This document shows positions 8,747-16,281 of a stretch of DNA of 64,000 nucleotides, one piece after another. A program made the translations under genes and the position numbers. The stretch spans positions 310,001 to 374,000 of the forward strand of contig NZ_CP026102.1 of the NCBI RefSeq assembly GCF_002902945.1. Direction: 5' to 3'. The stretch's first letter is position 1, and each line of letters starts with the position of its first letter. The stretch comes from Paraburkholderia caribensis (GTDB taxonomy: Bacteria > Pseudomonadota > Gammaproteobacteria > Burkholderiales > Burkholderiaceae). The notes beneath the pieces are model-generated. The model saw only the letters and a program-made list of their open reading frames with translations. It did not search any database and was not told where the DNA came from.

Positions 8747-9694
8747 ATGAAGACGCAGCGATTCTGGTCGATGCTGGCCATCGCGGGGCTGCTGGTGGCG
8801 GGTGCCGCAGTGCGGGCACAGGACGACCCGCAGTCATCCCGTCCGGTTCCCGACACCGCCGCGCCCGTCGCGCTGACGGGCACGCTGGCCAAGGTGCGGG
8901 AGTCGGGTGCGATCGCGCTGGGCTACCGCGAGTCGTCGGTGCCGTTTTCGTATCTGAACGCGCGCAACGAGCCGATCGGCTATTCGATCGAGCTGTGCAA
9001 GTCGCTCGTGTCGGCCATCGGGGACGCGGTCAACCGCACCCTGACCATCCAGTGGGTGCCTGTTACAGCCGAGAACCGCATTGACGCGGTGGTCGGCGGC
9101 CGTGTCGATCTGGAATGCGGCTCTACGACCAGCAACGTGGAGCGCCAGAAACGGGTGGCTTTCTCGCCGATCATTTTCGTGGCCGGCACCAAGGTGATGG
9201 TCAAGAAAGGCTCGCCGATCGGCTCGTTCCGCGACCTCGCTGGCAGGAAGGTAGCGGTGACGGCCGGCACCACCAACGAGAAGGCGTTACGCGATCTTGA
9301 CCAGAAGTTCAGGCTGGGGATGCAATTGCAGGTGGTGCCTGACCACGCGCAGGGCTTCGCGCAGGTGGCCGAGGGAAAGGCCGATGCCTTCGCCACCGAC
9401 GACGTTCTGCTGTATGGCCTGATCGCGGAGCATGCCGGCGCGGGCGGCGAGTACCGCGTGGTCGGCGACTATCTGTCTTATGACCCGTACGGCATCATGT
9501 TTCGCAAGGACGACCCGCGGCTCGCGCAAGTGGTGAGGGATACCTTCCAGGAGCTCGCGGCGGATGGGGAAATCGATCGCCAGTACAAGCGCTGGTTCTT
9601 GCGCCGCCTGCCGTCGGGCACCAGCCTCGACCTGCCGATGAGCAGGCAACTCCACACCATCATCGAGTCGATGGCGGGCGGCGAGGCGCAGTGA
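8747..9694 (+). CDS. Periplasmic amino-acid-binding protein (SBP_bac_3, GltI-like), orphan
   Basis: The 315-residue protein has a signal peptide (about 1-24, ending AVRAQ) and a bacterial extracellular solute-binding family 3 fold. Visible motifs include the opening GTLAKVRESGAIALGYRE, the Cys-flanked VDLECGSTTSNVERQKRV segment and AFATDDVLLYG, all typical of GltI-type glutamate/aspartate binding proteins. Normally such a protein feeds an ABC permease (GltJKL), but no ABC permease or ATPase is adjacent. It follows the second symporter by 13 bases. It may serve a transporter elsewhere or deliver ligand to a sensor. Family assignment is strong; the partner is unknown. Confidence 0.82.
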   Translation: MKTQRFWSMLAIAGLLVAGAAVRAQDDPQSSRPVPDTAAPVALTGTLAKVRESGAIALGYRESSVPFSYLNARNEPIGYSIELCKSLVSAIGDAVNRTLTIQWVPVTAENRIDAVVGGRVDLECGSTTSNVERQKRVAFSPIIFVAGTKVMVKKGSPIGSFRDLAGRKVAVTAGTTNEKALRDLDQKFRLGMQLQVVPDHAQGFAQVAEGKADAFATDDVLLYGLIAEHAGAGGEYRVVGDYLSYDPYGIMFRKDDPRLAQVVRDTFQELAADGEIDRQYKRWFLRRLPSGTSLDLPMSRQLHTIIESMAGGEAQ

Positions 9695-9893
9695 GCGGTG
9701 CGCTTGCGGCCACCTGGTGGCGCCACCCGCGATACCCGTAGTAACCACGTCTGTAGTAGTAACCAGGGCCATAGTAACCGCGGCCGTAATAGCCCCGATA
9801 TCCGCCGTGCCAATAAGGATAACGATAGTATCCGGCCCAGGGGCGCGGTCCATAGATCACCGGCGGCCCGTAGACGACGGGCGGCGGCGCAAC
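9660..9893 (-). pseudogene. Gly/Tyr-rich surface or lipoprotein-like remnant
   Basis: On the minus strand the frame reads VAPPPVVYGPP then a run of GYYG/GYYRYPYWHGG repeats, the composition of small Gly/Tyr-rich exported proteins common in Burkholderiaceae. No start codon with a signal peptide precedes the repeat: the frame continues upstream without a plausible leader, and the only ATG nearby is out of frame. The C-terminal part shifts to Arg/Pro-rich sequence that looks non-coding. I therefore read it as a 5'-truncated or frameshifted fragment. A rare alternative start (GTG 9860) cannot be excluded. Confidence 0.4.
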
Positions 9894-10045
9894 GAGGCAT
9901 GAACGAATAGCGCTGAGTCCGTTTTCTATGGGTTCACTACGCGGTAGCTCATACGTGAGGCCGAAAGGCCCTGATCTTTAGAGTGGGCGGGTCGGAAGTC
10001 GTTCAGGGACGACGGAAGAGGGCATCGCAACGGAAGCCGGGTCGT

Positions 10046-10942
10046 CTAACCGTTGAACAGTTCGCTTCGCGCCGCGTCCATGATCATCGCAACAGCAGGA
10101 TGGCTGATGCGGCGCTCGATCGAGATGGCATAGAACTCTTCGACGATGGTGTTGATCTGCCCGACCATCGTCAGTTTGTGCTCTGCCTGTAACTGGCTCT
10201 CCAGCGCGGTTGGCGCGAACAGCAGGCCGCGGCCCTCGCGGCCGAACGCCATGGTCATCGCGCCGTCGTCGAATTCGCCGACGATGCGCGGCGAAATGGC
10301 ATGCGATGCCAGCCAGTGATCCAGCTTGCGGCGTACTGCGGATTCCGTGCCGGGCAGCAACACCGGCAACTGACCGAGCGACAACGGGAAGCGTTTCCTG
10401 GCGGTCTGGACCAGCGCAGGCGCGCCGAAGCAACTCAGCGTCGAACGGCCGAGCCGGTGGTTGAATGCCTTGATGTTGACATCGGCGGGAATGGGCGCAT
10501 CCGCGATGATCAGGTCGAGGCGGTGCACGGCGAGTTGCGCGAGCAGCGCATGCAGCTTGCCTTCGTGACAGATCATGCGCAGCGAAACGGGCGCGCTGAG
10601 CGCGGGTTCCAGCAGCCGGTACGCGATTGCTTTCGGAACTGAATCCGCGATCCCGACACGAAACCGCGTTTGCGCACCGGATTCGTTCTCGCGCCGCACC
10701 GCGCTCTCCAGTTCCGAGCCCAGCGAGAATATTTCGTCCGCATAGTCGAGCACCAGCCGGCCTGCATCCGTCAGTTCGATGTTGCGCCCGCTCTTCCTGA
10801 ACAGTTTTTTATCCAGCGCTTCTTCGAGCAGTTTGATCTGGCCGCTGAGCGTTTGCGGCGAGATGTGCAACTGCTCGCCAGCGCGGACGATCCCGCCCGC
10901 GTGCGCCGTGACCCAAAAATAATGCAGATGCTTGAAGTTCAC
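10046..10942 (-). CDS. nhaR: LysR-family transcriptional activator NhaR
   Basis: The 298-residue protein aligns by eye with E. coli NhaR: it starts with NFKHLHYFWV (NhaR: NYNHLYYFW), has the SPQTLSGQIKLLEEAL recognition helix, and keeps DLIIADAPIP and GEFDDGAMTMAFG. NhaR activates the sodium/proton antiporter gene nhaA in response to Na+ and controls other stress genes. No antiporter gene lies beside it here. The adjacent rightward gene encodes a CBS protein, with 146 bases of shared upstream region. That AT-richer region probably holds both promoters. Naming rests on family similarity. Confidence 0.85.
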   Translation of the reverse strand: MNFKHLHYFWVTAHAGGIVRAGEQLHISPQTLSGQIKLLEEALDKKLFRKSGRNIELTDAGRLVLDYADEIFSLGSELESAVRRENESGAQTRFRVGIADSVPKAIAYRLLEPALSAPVSLRMICHEGKLHALLAQLAVHRLDLIIADAPIPADVNIKAFNHRLGRSTLSCFGAPALVQTARKRFPLSLGQLPVLLPGTESAVRRKLDHWLASHAISPRIVGEFDDGAMTMAFGREGRGLLFAPTALESQLQAEHKLTMVGQINTIVEEFYAISIERRISHPAVAMIMDAARSELFNG

Positions 10943-11088
10943 GTGTCCTCCGTCAATGACTCAAAGCTACGGTTTTTACGAAGTATTGGCAACAAAAATA
11001 CGAATTTTATGTTCTATCGGATTCGGTTAGATTGAAGCCTCGCACCTGGACGCCGGCGAGCGGCTAACGACACTGACAGAGGTGACTT

Positions 11089-11571
11089 ATGGCATCGGTT
11101 GCGCAATTTCTTCGTTCAAAAGATTCCCGGACAGTGTGGTCCACCCACGCGTCCGCATCCGTCTACGACGCGATCGCGATCATGGCGCACCGCCGGGTGG
11201 GCGCACTGATCGTCGCAAACGAAGGACGCCTGGCCGGTATCGTGACGGAGCGCGATTACGCTCGGAAAATCGTCCTGATGGACCGCTCGTCAAGGAATAC
11301 GCCGGTGCGCGACATCATGTCGACCGAGGTGCGCCATGTCGGCCCGCAGCACACGACCGACGAATGCATGGCGATCATGACCGCGCACCGGATACGTTAT
11401 CTGCCTGTGATCACGGCCGGGCAGGTGATCGGAATGGTGTCGATCGGCGACCTGATCAAGAACCTGATTGCCGAGCAGGAACACACGATCCGGCAACTGG
11501 AGCACTACATCCACGGCAACGGTTTTCACGTGGGCCATCACGGCTTGCAGGCTCAAGGGCCGCGAGTTTGA
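11089..11571 (+). CDS. Tandem CBS-domain protein
   Basis: The 160-residue soluble protein is essentially two CBS motifs: about residues 8-65 (SVYDAIAIMAHRRVGALIV, GIVTERDYARKI) and 73-130 (MSTEVRHVGPQHTTDECMAI, GMVSIGDLIKNLI). Such stand-alone pairs bind adenine nucleotides and act as energy or redox sensors of partner proteins. An agaggtg ribosome binding site precedes the ATG. It is divergent from nhaR and 93 bases upstream of a Tim44-like membrane protein. Partner not identifiable from sequence. Confidence 0.85.
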   Translation: MASVAQFLRSKDSRTVWSTHASASVYDAIAIMAHRRVGALIVANEGRLAGIVTERDYARKIVLMDRSSRNTPVRDIMSTEVRHVGPQHTTDECMAIMTAHRIRYLPVITAGQVIGMVSIGDLIKNLIAEQEHTIRQLEHYIHGNGFHVGHHGLQAQGPRV

Positions 11572-11664
11572 CGAGTCAATAAATATTACTGTTCGTAATG
11601 TTTTCCGCGCGACTATGAAGAGCGCGATCCGGGTAGCCCCCGGACTTACCAAAAGGGGTTTTTT

Positions 11665-12630
11665 ATGTTCATGCAATTCGTCAATCACCTTCGACGCGCT
11701 GCCGGTACGGTAACGCGCGGGACGGCAGCGCTGGGTCTGGCGGGACTGCTGGCGCTCGGCGCCGTGGCGTCGAACGATGCAGAAGCGAAGCGGGTGGGCG
11801 GCGGTCAAAGCATCGGGCGCCAGTCGCAGTCGGCGTCGCCGTCCGGGCCGGCGCAACAGCGCCAGCAAGCCCAGCCCGCACAACAGGCGACCCAGGCGCC
11901 TGCTGCCGCGGCGCGTAACCGCTGGATGGGCCCGCTCGCCGGCCTCGCCGCCGGCCTTGGCATTGCGGCGCTGCTGTCGTCGTTCGGGATGGCTGAAGGA
12001 CTGGCGCAAATGCTGTCGAATGCGCTGCTCATCGGGCTGGTGGTTTTGGCCGGCGTGATGCTGTTCCGCTTCATTGCCAACCGGCGTCGTCCGGATCTGG
12101 CTTATGGACATGGCGCCGCGAACCGGCAGCAAACGAACGGCTCGCCATTTCTCAACCAGATGGGGCAAGCGCGGCCTGAAGCGACGCCCATGGGCTGGCC
12201 GCGCGCAGCGATGGGTTCGGCGGGCGCTGCAGGCGCTGTGCAGGCACCGGGACTTGCGCTCGGGCCCGACCAGGCGGCCTTTCTGGTATCGGCAAAGACT
12301 CTGTTCATGCGTCTTCAAGGCGCGTGGGACAGGAACGAGCAGGGGGACCTGTTCGAGTTGACGACGCCGGAAATGTTCAGGCAACTGAAGATGGATCTGG
12401 AAGCCCGGGGGCGCGAGCCGAGCGTGACGGAAGTCACGCAACTCGATGCCGAGGTGCTGGGCACGCAAAGCAACGCGGAGGAAACACTGGTCAGCGTTCG
12501 CTTTTACGGTCAGATGCGGGAGGACGACGCGCAGACGGCCCAGCCGTTCCAGGAGATCTGGAACATCGTCAGGAACGCACAGGGCGACCAGGCGTGGCGA
12601 GTGGCGGGCATCGAGCAGATGAACCACTAA
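11665..12630 (+). CDS. Tim44-like domain membrane protein
   Basis: The 321-residue product has an N-terminal hydrophobic leader (about 18-36), an AKRVGGGQSIGRQS segment followed by a Gln/Ala/Pro-rich linker, two membrane segments (about 92-112 and 116-135) and a C-terminal Tim44-like domain (about 200-320). The leader plus KRxGGGxSxGRQ motif is typical of bacterial Tim44-domain proteins in beta-proteobacteria. Their function is poorly known. The ATG directly follows a g-rich then t-rich stretch (aaaaggggtttttt), an unusual leader in which aagggg may serve as ribosome binding site. The gene is probably independent of the CBS gene upstream. Confidence 0.8.
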   Translation: MFMQFVNHLRRAAGTVTRGTAALGLAGLLALGAVASNDAEAKRVGGGQSIGRQSQSASPSGPAQQRQQAQPAQQATQAPAAAARNRWMGPLAGLAAGLGIAALLSSFGMAEGLAQMLSNALLIGLVVLAGVMLFRFIANRRRPDLAYGHGAANRQQTNGSPFLNQMGQARPEATPMGWPRAAMGSAGAAGAVQAPGLALGPDQAAFLVSAKTLFMRLQGAWDRNEQGDLFELTTPEMFRQLKMDLEARGREPSVTEVTQLDAEVLGTQSNAEETLVSVRFYGQMREDDAQTAQPFQEIWNIVRNAQGDQAWRVAGIEQMNH

Positions 12631-12640
12631 CCATGCGTAG

Positions 12641-13000
12641 TTGAACGGGCAGTCGGCTTGCTGCATGTCAGCGAGCCGACGTCGTTTTATTGTCAGCGGG
12701 GCAGCGACCGTTGGAGAGGGTAAGCAAAGCGCGCTGCGCGAACAGACTCCAACGCATGAGTTCGCCACCTTGATGCTCATCAAGGACGCGCCGGATCAGA
12801 TCGAACTTGGCCGCGCTGAGCTCGACACGCTGCTGCAGCGCCAGCCCATATCACTGAGAAACCTCGCTTCAGGACGCCCACGTCCTCATGTCACGCGCGA
12901 TGGCGATTCCATGCTCAAGGCGGTTTCCCGGATCCGCCAGACAATCAAGCTTCCCGTGCTGCAAACCGTTACACATGACTGTGCGACGGGGCAGCGCTGA
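12641..13000 (+). CDS. Hypothetical protein, possibly a 5'-damaged remnant
   Basis: From about 12750 the frame has coding-like composition and encodes HEFATLMLIKDAPDQIELGR followed by a helix-rich stretch (LDTLLQRQPISL, RPHVTRDGDSMLKAV). This looks like a small conserved protein domain with a winged-helix feel, but I cannot name it. The N-terminal 35 residues are Ser/Arg-rich and do not look native, and the formal start is a TTG (an in-frame ATG lies at 12665). The 3' end overlaps the convergent cadR by 32 bases. It may be a gene truncated when the metal-resistance unit was inserted. Confidence 0.4.
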   Translation: MNGQSACCMSASRRRFIVSGAATVGEGKQSALREQTPTHEFATLMLIKDAPDQIELGRAELDTLLQRQPISLRNLASGRPRPHVTRDGDSMLKAVSRIRQTIKLPVLQTVTHDCATGQR

Positions 13001-13397
13001 CGACGTCCATCGTGCCGAGCTCTTGCATGATGCCGCAATCCTGGACGGCATTTTCGGCAGGACAACGCCCACGCAGGGCCAACAACTGACTTTTCAGAAC
13101 GCCAAGCTCTTCGATACGGCGGACGACGTGTTCGATATGTTCGTCGATAAGGTCATTCACAGCCGTACAGTCCGCTTCTGGCGAGTCCCCAGCCTCTAGA
13201 AGTTTGCGGATCTCCTCGTGACTCATATCGAGCGCCCGACAGTTGCGGATGAATCGTAGCCGCTGAACGTGCGAGTCGTCATAGCTGCGGTAATTAGCAT
13301 CTGTCCGCGCGGGGAGCGGAAGAAGACGCTCCTTCTCGTAAAACCGCACCGTATCGGTCGTGCAGCCCGCTAGCCGGGCGAGTTCGCTGATTTTCAT
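12969..13397 (-). CDS. cadR: MerR-family heavy-metal regulator, CadR/PbrR type
   Basis: A 142-residue MerR protein: N-terminal winged helix (MKISELARLAGCTTDTVRFY), a dimerisation helix, and the three cysteines expected for Cd/Pb sensing, one in EADCTAV near residue 78 and two in the C-terminal loop RCPAENAVQDCGIM. The C-terminus ends in SHSHV, adding histidines. The start at 13397 has aaagga upstream; the frame's earlier Met is less suited. It is divergent from the P-type ATPase gene across a short promoter with a perfect dyad. CadR/PbrR proteins repress or activate this promoter by DNA distortion on binding Cd(II), Pb(II) or Zn(II). Confidence 0.9.
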   Translation of the reverse strand: MKISELARLAGCTTDTVRFYEKERLLPLPARTDANYRSYDDSHVQRLRFIRNCRALDMSHEEIRKLLEAGDSPEADCTAVNDLIDEHIEHVVRRIEELGVLKSQLLALRGRCPAENAVQDCGIMQELGTMDVVSAAPSHSHV

Positions 13398-13416
13398 CGA
13401 GATTCCTTTCAAACGC

Positions 13417-13447
13417 TTGACCTTGGAGTGGCTCCAAGGTGTTTACT
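13417..13447 (+). promoter_or_regulatory. MerR-type promoter/operator of the metal ATPase
   Basis: A -35 ttgacc (13417-13422) and a -10-like tttact (13442-13447) are separated by 19 bases, the long spacer typical of MerR-regulated promoters. Inside lies a perfect inverted repeat, ccttggag-N3-ctccaagg (13421-13439), matching the operator style of CadR/PbrR/ZntR regulators. The ATPase start is 29 bases downstream of the -10. Confidence 0.88.
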
Positions 13448-13475
13448 GCACCATAAATCAAGCAAGGAATCCACC

Positions 13476-15773
13476 ATGTCCGCTTCCAGTCTGTCTCGCT
13501 CCAAATCGCACGATGCGCCGGGACTTGCGCACGATCACCCGCGAGATCACGGCCACGCGCATGACGATCATGACCACGACCATGCCGATGACCGCAATCA
13601 CGCGCACGGCGACGGTTGCTGCACGCCGGCCGCGGCGAGGTTCGAGATGATGGAGGCATCGACGGTGGTCGCGGACGGGGTTCGCACGCCAATCCGCATC
13701 CTGCAGATGGATTGTCCGACGGAGGAAGCACTGATCCGCAAGAAGCTGGCAGGCATGAAGTCGGTCACGAGCATGGAATTCAACCTGATGCAGCGGGTGT
13801 TGACGGTGGTCCATGCTCCAGATGCGCTCGATGCTGTGCTCGCCGCAGTCCGCTCATTGGGTTTCACGCCCGAGGTGACCGAGTCCGGCGCGAAGGCGCA
13901 GCCCGTCCCGGAAGTCCCCCAGAAGCCGTGGTGGCCGCTCGCGTTGTCCGCCATTGCGGCGATTGCGTCCGAAGCGGCCAGCTGGCTCGGACAGCCGCAA
14001 TGGGTGACGGCCGCACTCGCCATCCTGGCGGTTGTCGCGTGTGGATTGACGACGTACCGCAAGGGCTGGGTCGCCATCCGTAACGGTAACCTGAACATCA
14101 ACGCGCTGATGAGCATTGCGGTGACGGGCGCATTGATCCTGCGCCAGTGGCCGGAAGCCGCGATGGTGATGGTCCTGTTCACGATCGCCGAACTGATCGA
14201 GGCGAAATCTCTCGACCGTGCGCGCAACGCGATCCAGGGCCTGATGCGACTCGCCCCGGATAAGGCGACGGTACAACAGGCCGACGGGTCGTGGGTCGAA
14301 GTGGATGCGCAAGCCGTAGCTGTCGGCGCGACGGTGCGCGTGCGACCGGGTGAACGAATCGGACTCGACGGGGAAATCGTGTCCGGTCGCTCAACCATCA
14401 ACCAGGCGCCGATCACGGGAGAAAGCCTGCCCGTCGAAAAAGCGGAAGGCGATCAGGTATTCGCCGGAACGATCAACGACTCGGGTTCGTTTGAGTATCG
14501 CGTCACGGCAACTGCAAGTAACACGACCCTTGCGCGGATCATTCATGCGGTAGAGGAGGCGCAGGGTGCCAAGGCGCCCACGCAACGCTTCGTCGACCAG
14601 TTTGCGCGAGTCTATACACCCGTTGTTTTCGCGATCGCGCTCGCCATTGCCGTGGTGCCACCGCTCGTGATGGGCGGCGGCTGGCAGGAGTGGATCTATA
14701 AGGCGCTCGTGCTGCTCGTCATTGCCTGCCCGTGTGCGCTTGTCATTTCGACGCCCGTTTCGATCGTCAGTGGTCTTGCCGCCGCTGCACGGCATGGGAT
14801 TCTGATCAAGGGCGGCACCTACCTCGAACAGGGCCGGAAGCTCACGTGGCTGGCTCTCGACAAGACGGGCACCATCACGCACGGAAAGCCCGTCCAGACC
14901 GATTTCGAACTACGTGCCGAAGTCGATTCCCAACGTTGCCGCACGCTGGCCGTCAGCCTTGCAGGGCGTTCGGATCATCCGGTATCGCAGGCAATTGCCC
15001 AGACGCCCGACGCTCGAAGCCTGGTGCAACTGGCGGTCGAGGACTTCGCGGCGATTCCGGGGCGCGGCGTGCGCGGGGTCATCGACGGTGTGCAGTATTC
15101 GCTCGGCAACCACCGGCTGATCGAGGAACTGGGCCGCTGTTCGCCCGACCTGGAAGCCCGTCTCGACGTGCTGGAGCGGCAGGGCAAGACCGTCGTGATG
15201 CTGGTCGATGCCAATCGGGTCCTTGCGCTCTTTGCCGTCGCGGATACGGTCAAGGACAGCAGCAGAGCGGCGATCGCGGCGCTGCACGGATTGGGCGTTC
15301 GCACTGCGATGTTGACGGGTGACAATCCGCACACGGCGGACGCGATCGCGAAGCAGGTCGGTATCGATCGGGCCGAAGGCGACCAGTTGCCAGAAGACAA
15401 GCTGCGGGTGATCGAAGCGCTATCGGCGGATGGTGCGGTCGTGGGAATGGTCGGCGATGGCATTAACGACGCACCTGCGCTGGCACGTGCGGACATCGGT
15501 TTTGCGATGGGTGCCATGGGTACCGATACGGCAATCGAAACCGCAGACGTGGCGCTGATGGACGACGACCTGCGGAAGATTCCGGTGTTCATCCGTCTGT
15601 CGCGCGCGACCCGCACGATTCTCGTTCAGAACATCACGGTTGCCCTGGGGATCAAGGCAGTCTTTCTCGGCTTGACTCTGGCTGGTCTGGGCACGATGTG
15701 GATGGCGGTCTTTGCCGACGTGGGCGCGAGTCTTCTCGTCGTAGGCAATGGGCTGCGGCTGCTGCGCAAATGA
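13476..15773 (+). CDS. cadA: Cd2+/Zn2+/Pb2+-exporting P1B-type ATPase
   Basis: The 765-residue ATPase has a very His/Asp-rich N-terminal tail (about 18-45, many HDHDHD and HGH units, ending GDGCC), then a heavy-metal-associated domain with a single-Cys motif MDCPTEE. The membrane metal site is CPC (Cys418, Cys420), the phosphorylated Asp462 lies in DKTGT, and the hinge motif GDGINDAPAL is present. This is the ZntA/CadA (P1B-2) group, exporting soft divalent cations from cytosol to periplasm. The ATG at 13476 follows aagga by seven bases. It is controlled by the adjacent CadR-type site. Zn, Cd and Pb cannot be distinguished by reading alone. Confidence 0.92.
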   Translation: MSASSLSRSKSHDAPGLAHDHPRDHGHAHDDHDHDHADDRNHAHGDGCCTPAAARFEMMEASTVVADGVRTPIRILQMDCPTEEALIRKKLAGMKSVTSMEFNLMQRVLTVVHAPDALDAVLAAVRSLGFTPEVTESGAKAQPVPEVPQKPWWPLALSAIAAIASEAASWLGQPQWVTAALAILAVVACGLTTYRKGWVAIRNGNLNINALMSIAVTGALILRQWPEAAMVMVLFTIAELIEAKSLDRARNAIQGLMRLAPDKATVQQADGSWVEVDAQAVAVGATVRVRPGERIGLDGEIVSGRSTINQAPITGESLPVEKAEGDQVFAGTINDSGSFEYRVTATASNTTLARIIHAVEEAQGAKAPTQRFVDQFARVYTPVVFAIALAIAVVPPLVMGGGWQEWIYKALVLLVIACPCALVISTPVSIVSGLAAAARHGILIKGGTYLEQGRKLTWLALDKTGTITHGKPVQTDFELRAEVDSQRCRTLAVSLAGRSDHPVSQAIAQTPDARSLVQLAVEDFAAIPGRGVRGVIDGVQYSLGNHRLIEELGRCSPDLEARLDVLERQGKTVVMLVDANRVLALFAVADTVKDSSRAAIAALHGLGVRTAMLTGDNPHTADAIAKQVGIDRAEGDQLPEDKLRVIEALSADGAVVGMVGDGINDAPALARADIGFAMGAMGTDTAIETADVALMDDDLRKIPVFIRLSRATRTILVQNITVALGIKAVFLGLTLAGLGTMWMAVFADVGASLLVVGNGLRLLRK

Positions 15774-15815
15774 AGATCGTCGTGATCGCGCAACTATCCT
15801 GAAGAGGCAAACGAT

Positions 15816-16142
15816 ATGGGATTCTGGGAAAGGATGCTTGGCGGACATCATGGCAGTCAGGGCCAGGGCCACGGGAGTGGGCATGGCAGCGGACACGGTC
15901 ACGGCAGCAGCCATGGTCATGGGTACGGCGGCCCTGTCGATCAAGGTTGGGGGCGCGGTCCTGCTCCGATGACATCGGCAAACGGTGTGGCATGCCCGCA
16001 ATGCAAGGCGGTCAACGCGCAAGGCTCGCGCTTCTGCGGCCAGTGCGCGACGTCGTTGGTGCCCGTGTCATGCACGAAATGCAGCAGCGCCATTCCTGCA
16101 GGCGCGAAATTCTGCAGTCAATGCGGGAATTCCGTTGGGTAA
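15816..16142 (+). CDS. Small His/Gly-rich double zinc-ribbon protein
   Basis: The 108-residue protein begins MGFWERMLGGHHG, has a Gly/His/Ser-rich region (about 10-42 with GHGSGHGHG-type repeats), then two CxxC zinc-ribbon halves: CPQCKA...FCGQC and CTKCSS...FCSQCGN. The ribbons resemble the zinc-ribbon modules of DUF7577/zinc_ribbon_2 families. Its gene lies 42 bases after the metal-exporting ATPase on the same strand and is probably co-transcribed. The combination suggests metal binding or buffering, but no function is established. The His-rich tail parallels that of the ATPase. Confidence 0.75.
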   Translation: MGFWERMLGGHHGSQGQGHGSGHGSGHGHGSSHGHGYGGPVDQGWGRGPAPMTSANGVACPQCKAVNAQGSRFCGQCATSLVPVSCTKCSSAIPAGAKFCSQCGNSVG

Positions 16143-16281
16143 CGCGAACGTGCGGACATGCTCTTATCCGATATGGATTGTCGAGCATGTCCCCGGTCCA
16201 CACCTTTTGTGAACGACCAGTAAAGGATGGCGTGAGAAACCTGTTCCAGGCATCGAGGCCGCCTGGCTTGCAGTTGACGCT

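Noticed and set aside
9957..9973. ggccgaaaggcc hairpin before the nhaR 3' end
   Set aside because: Stem only four to five bases and no T-run; too weak to call a terminator.
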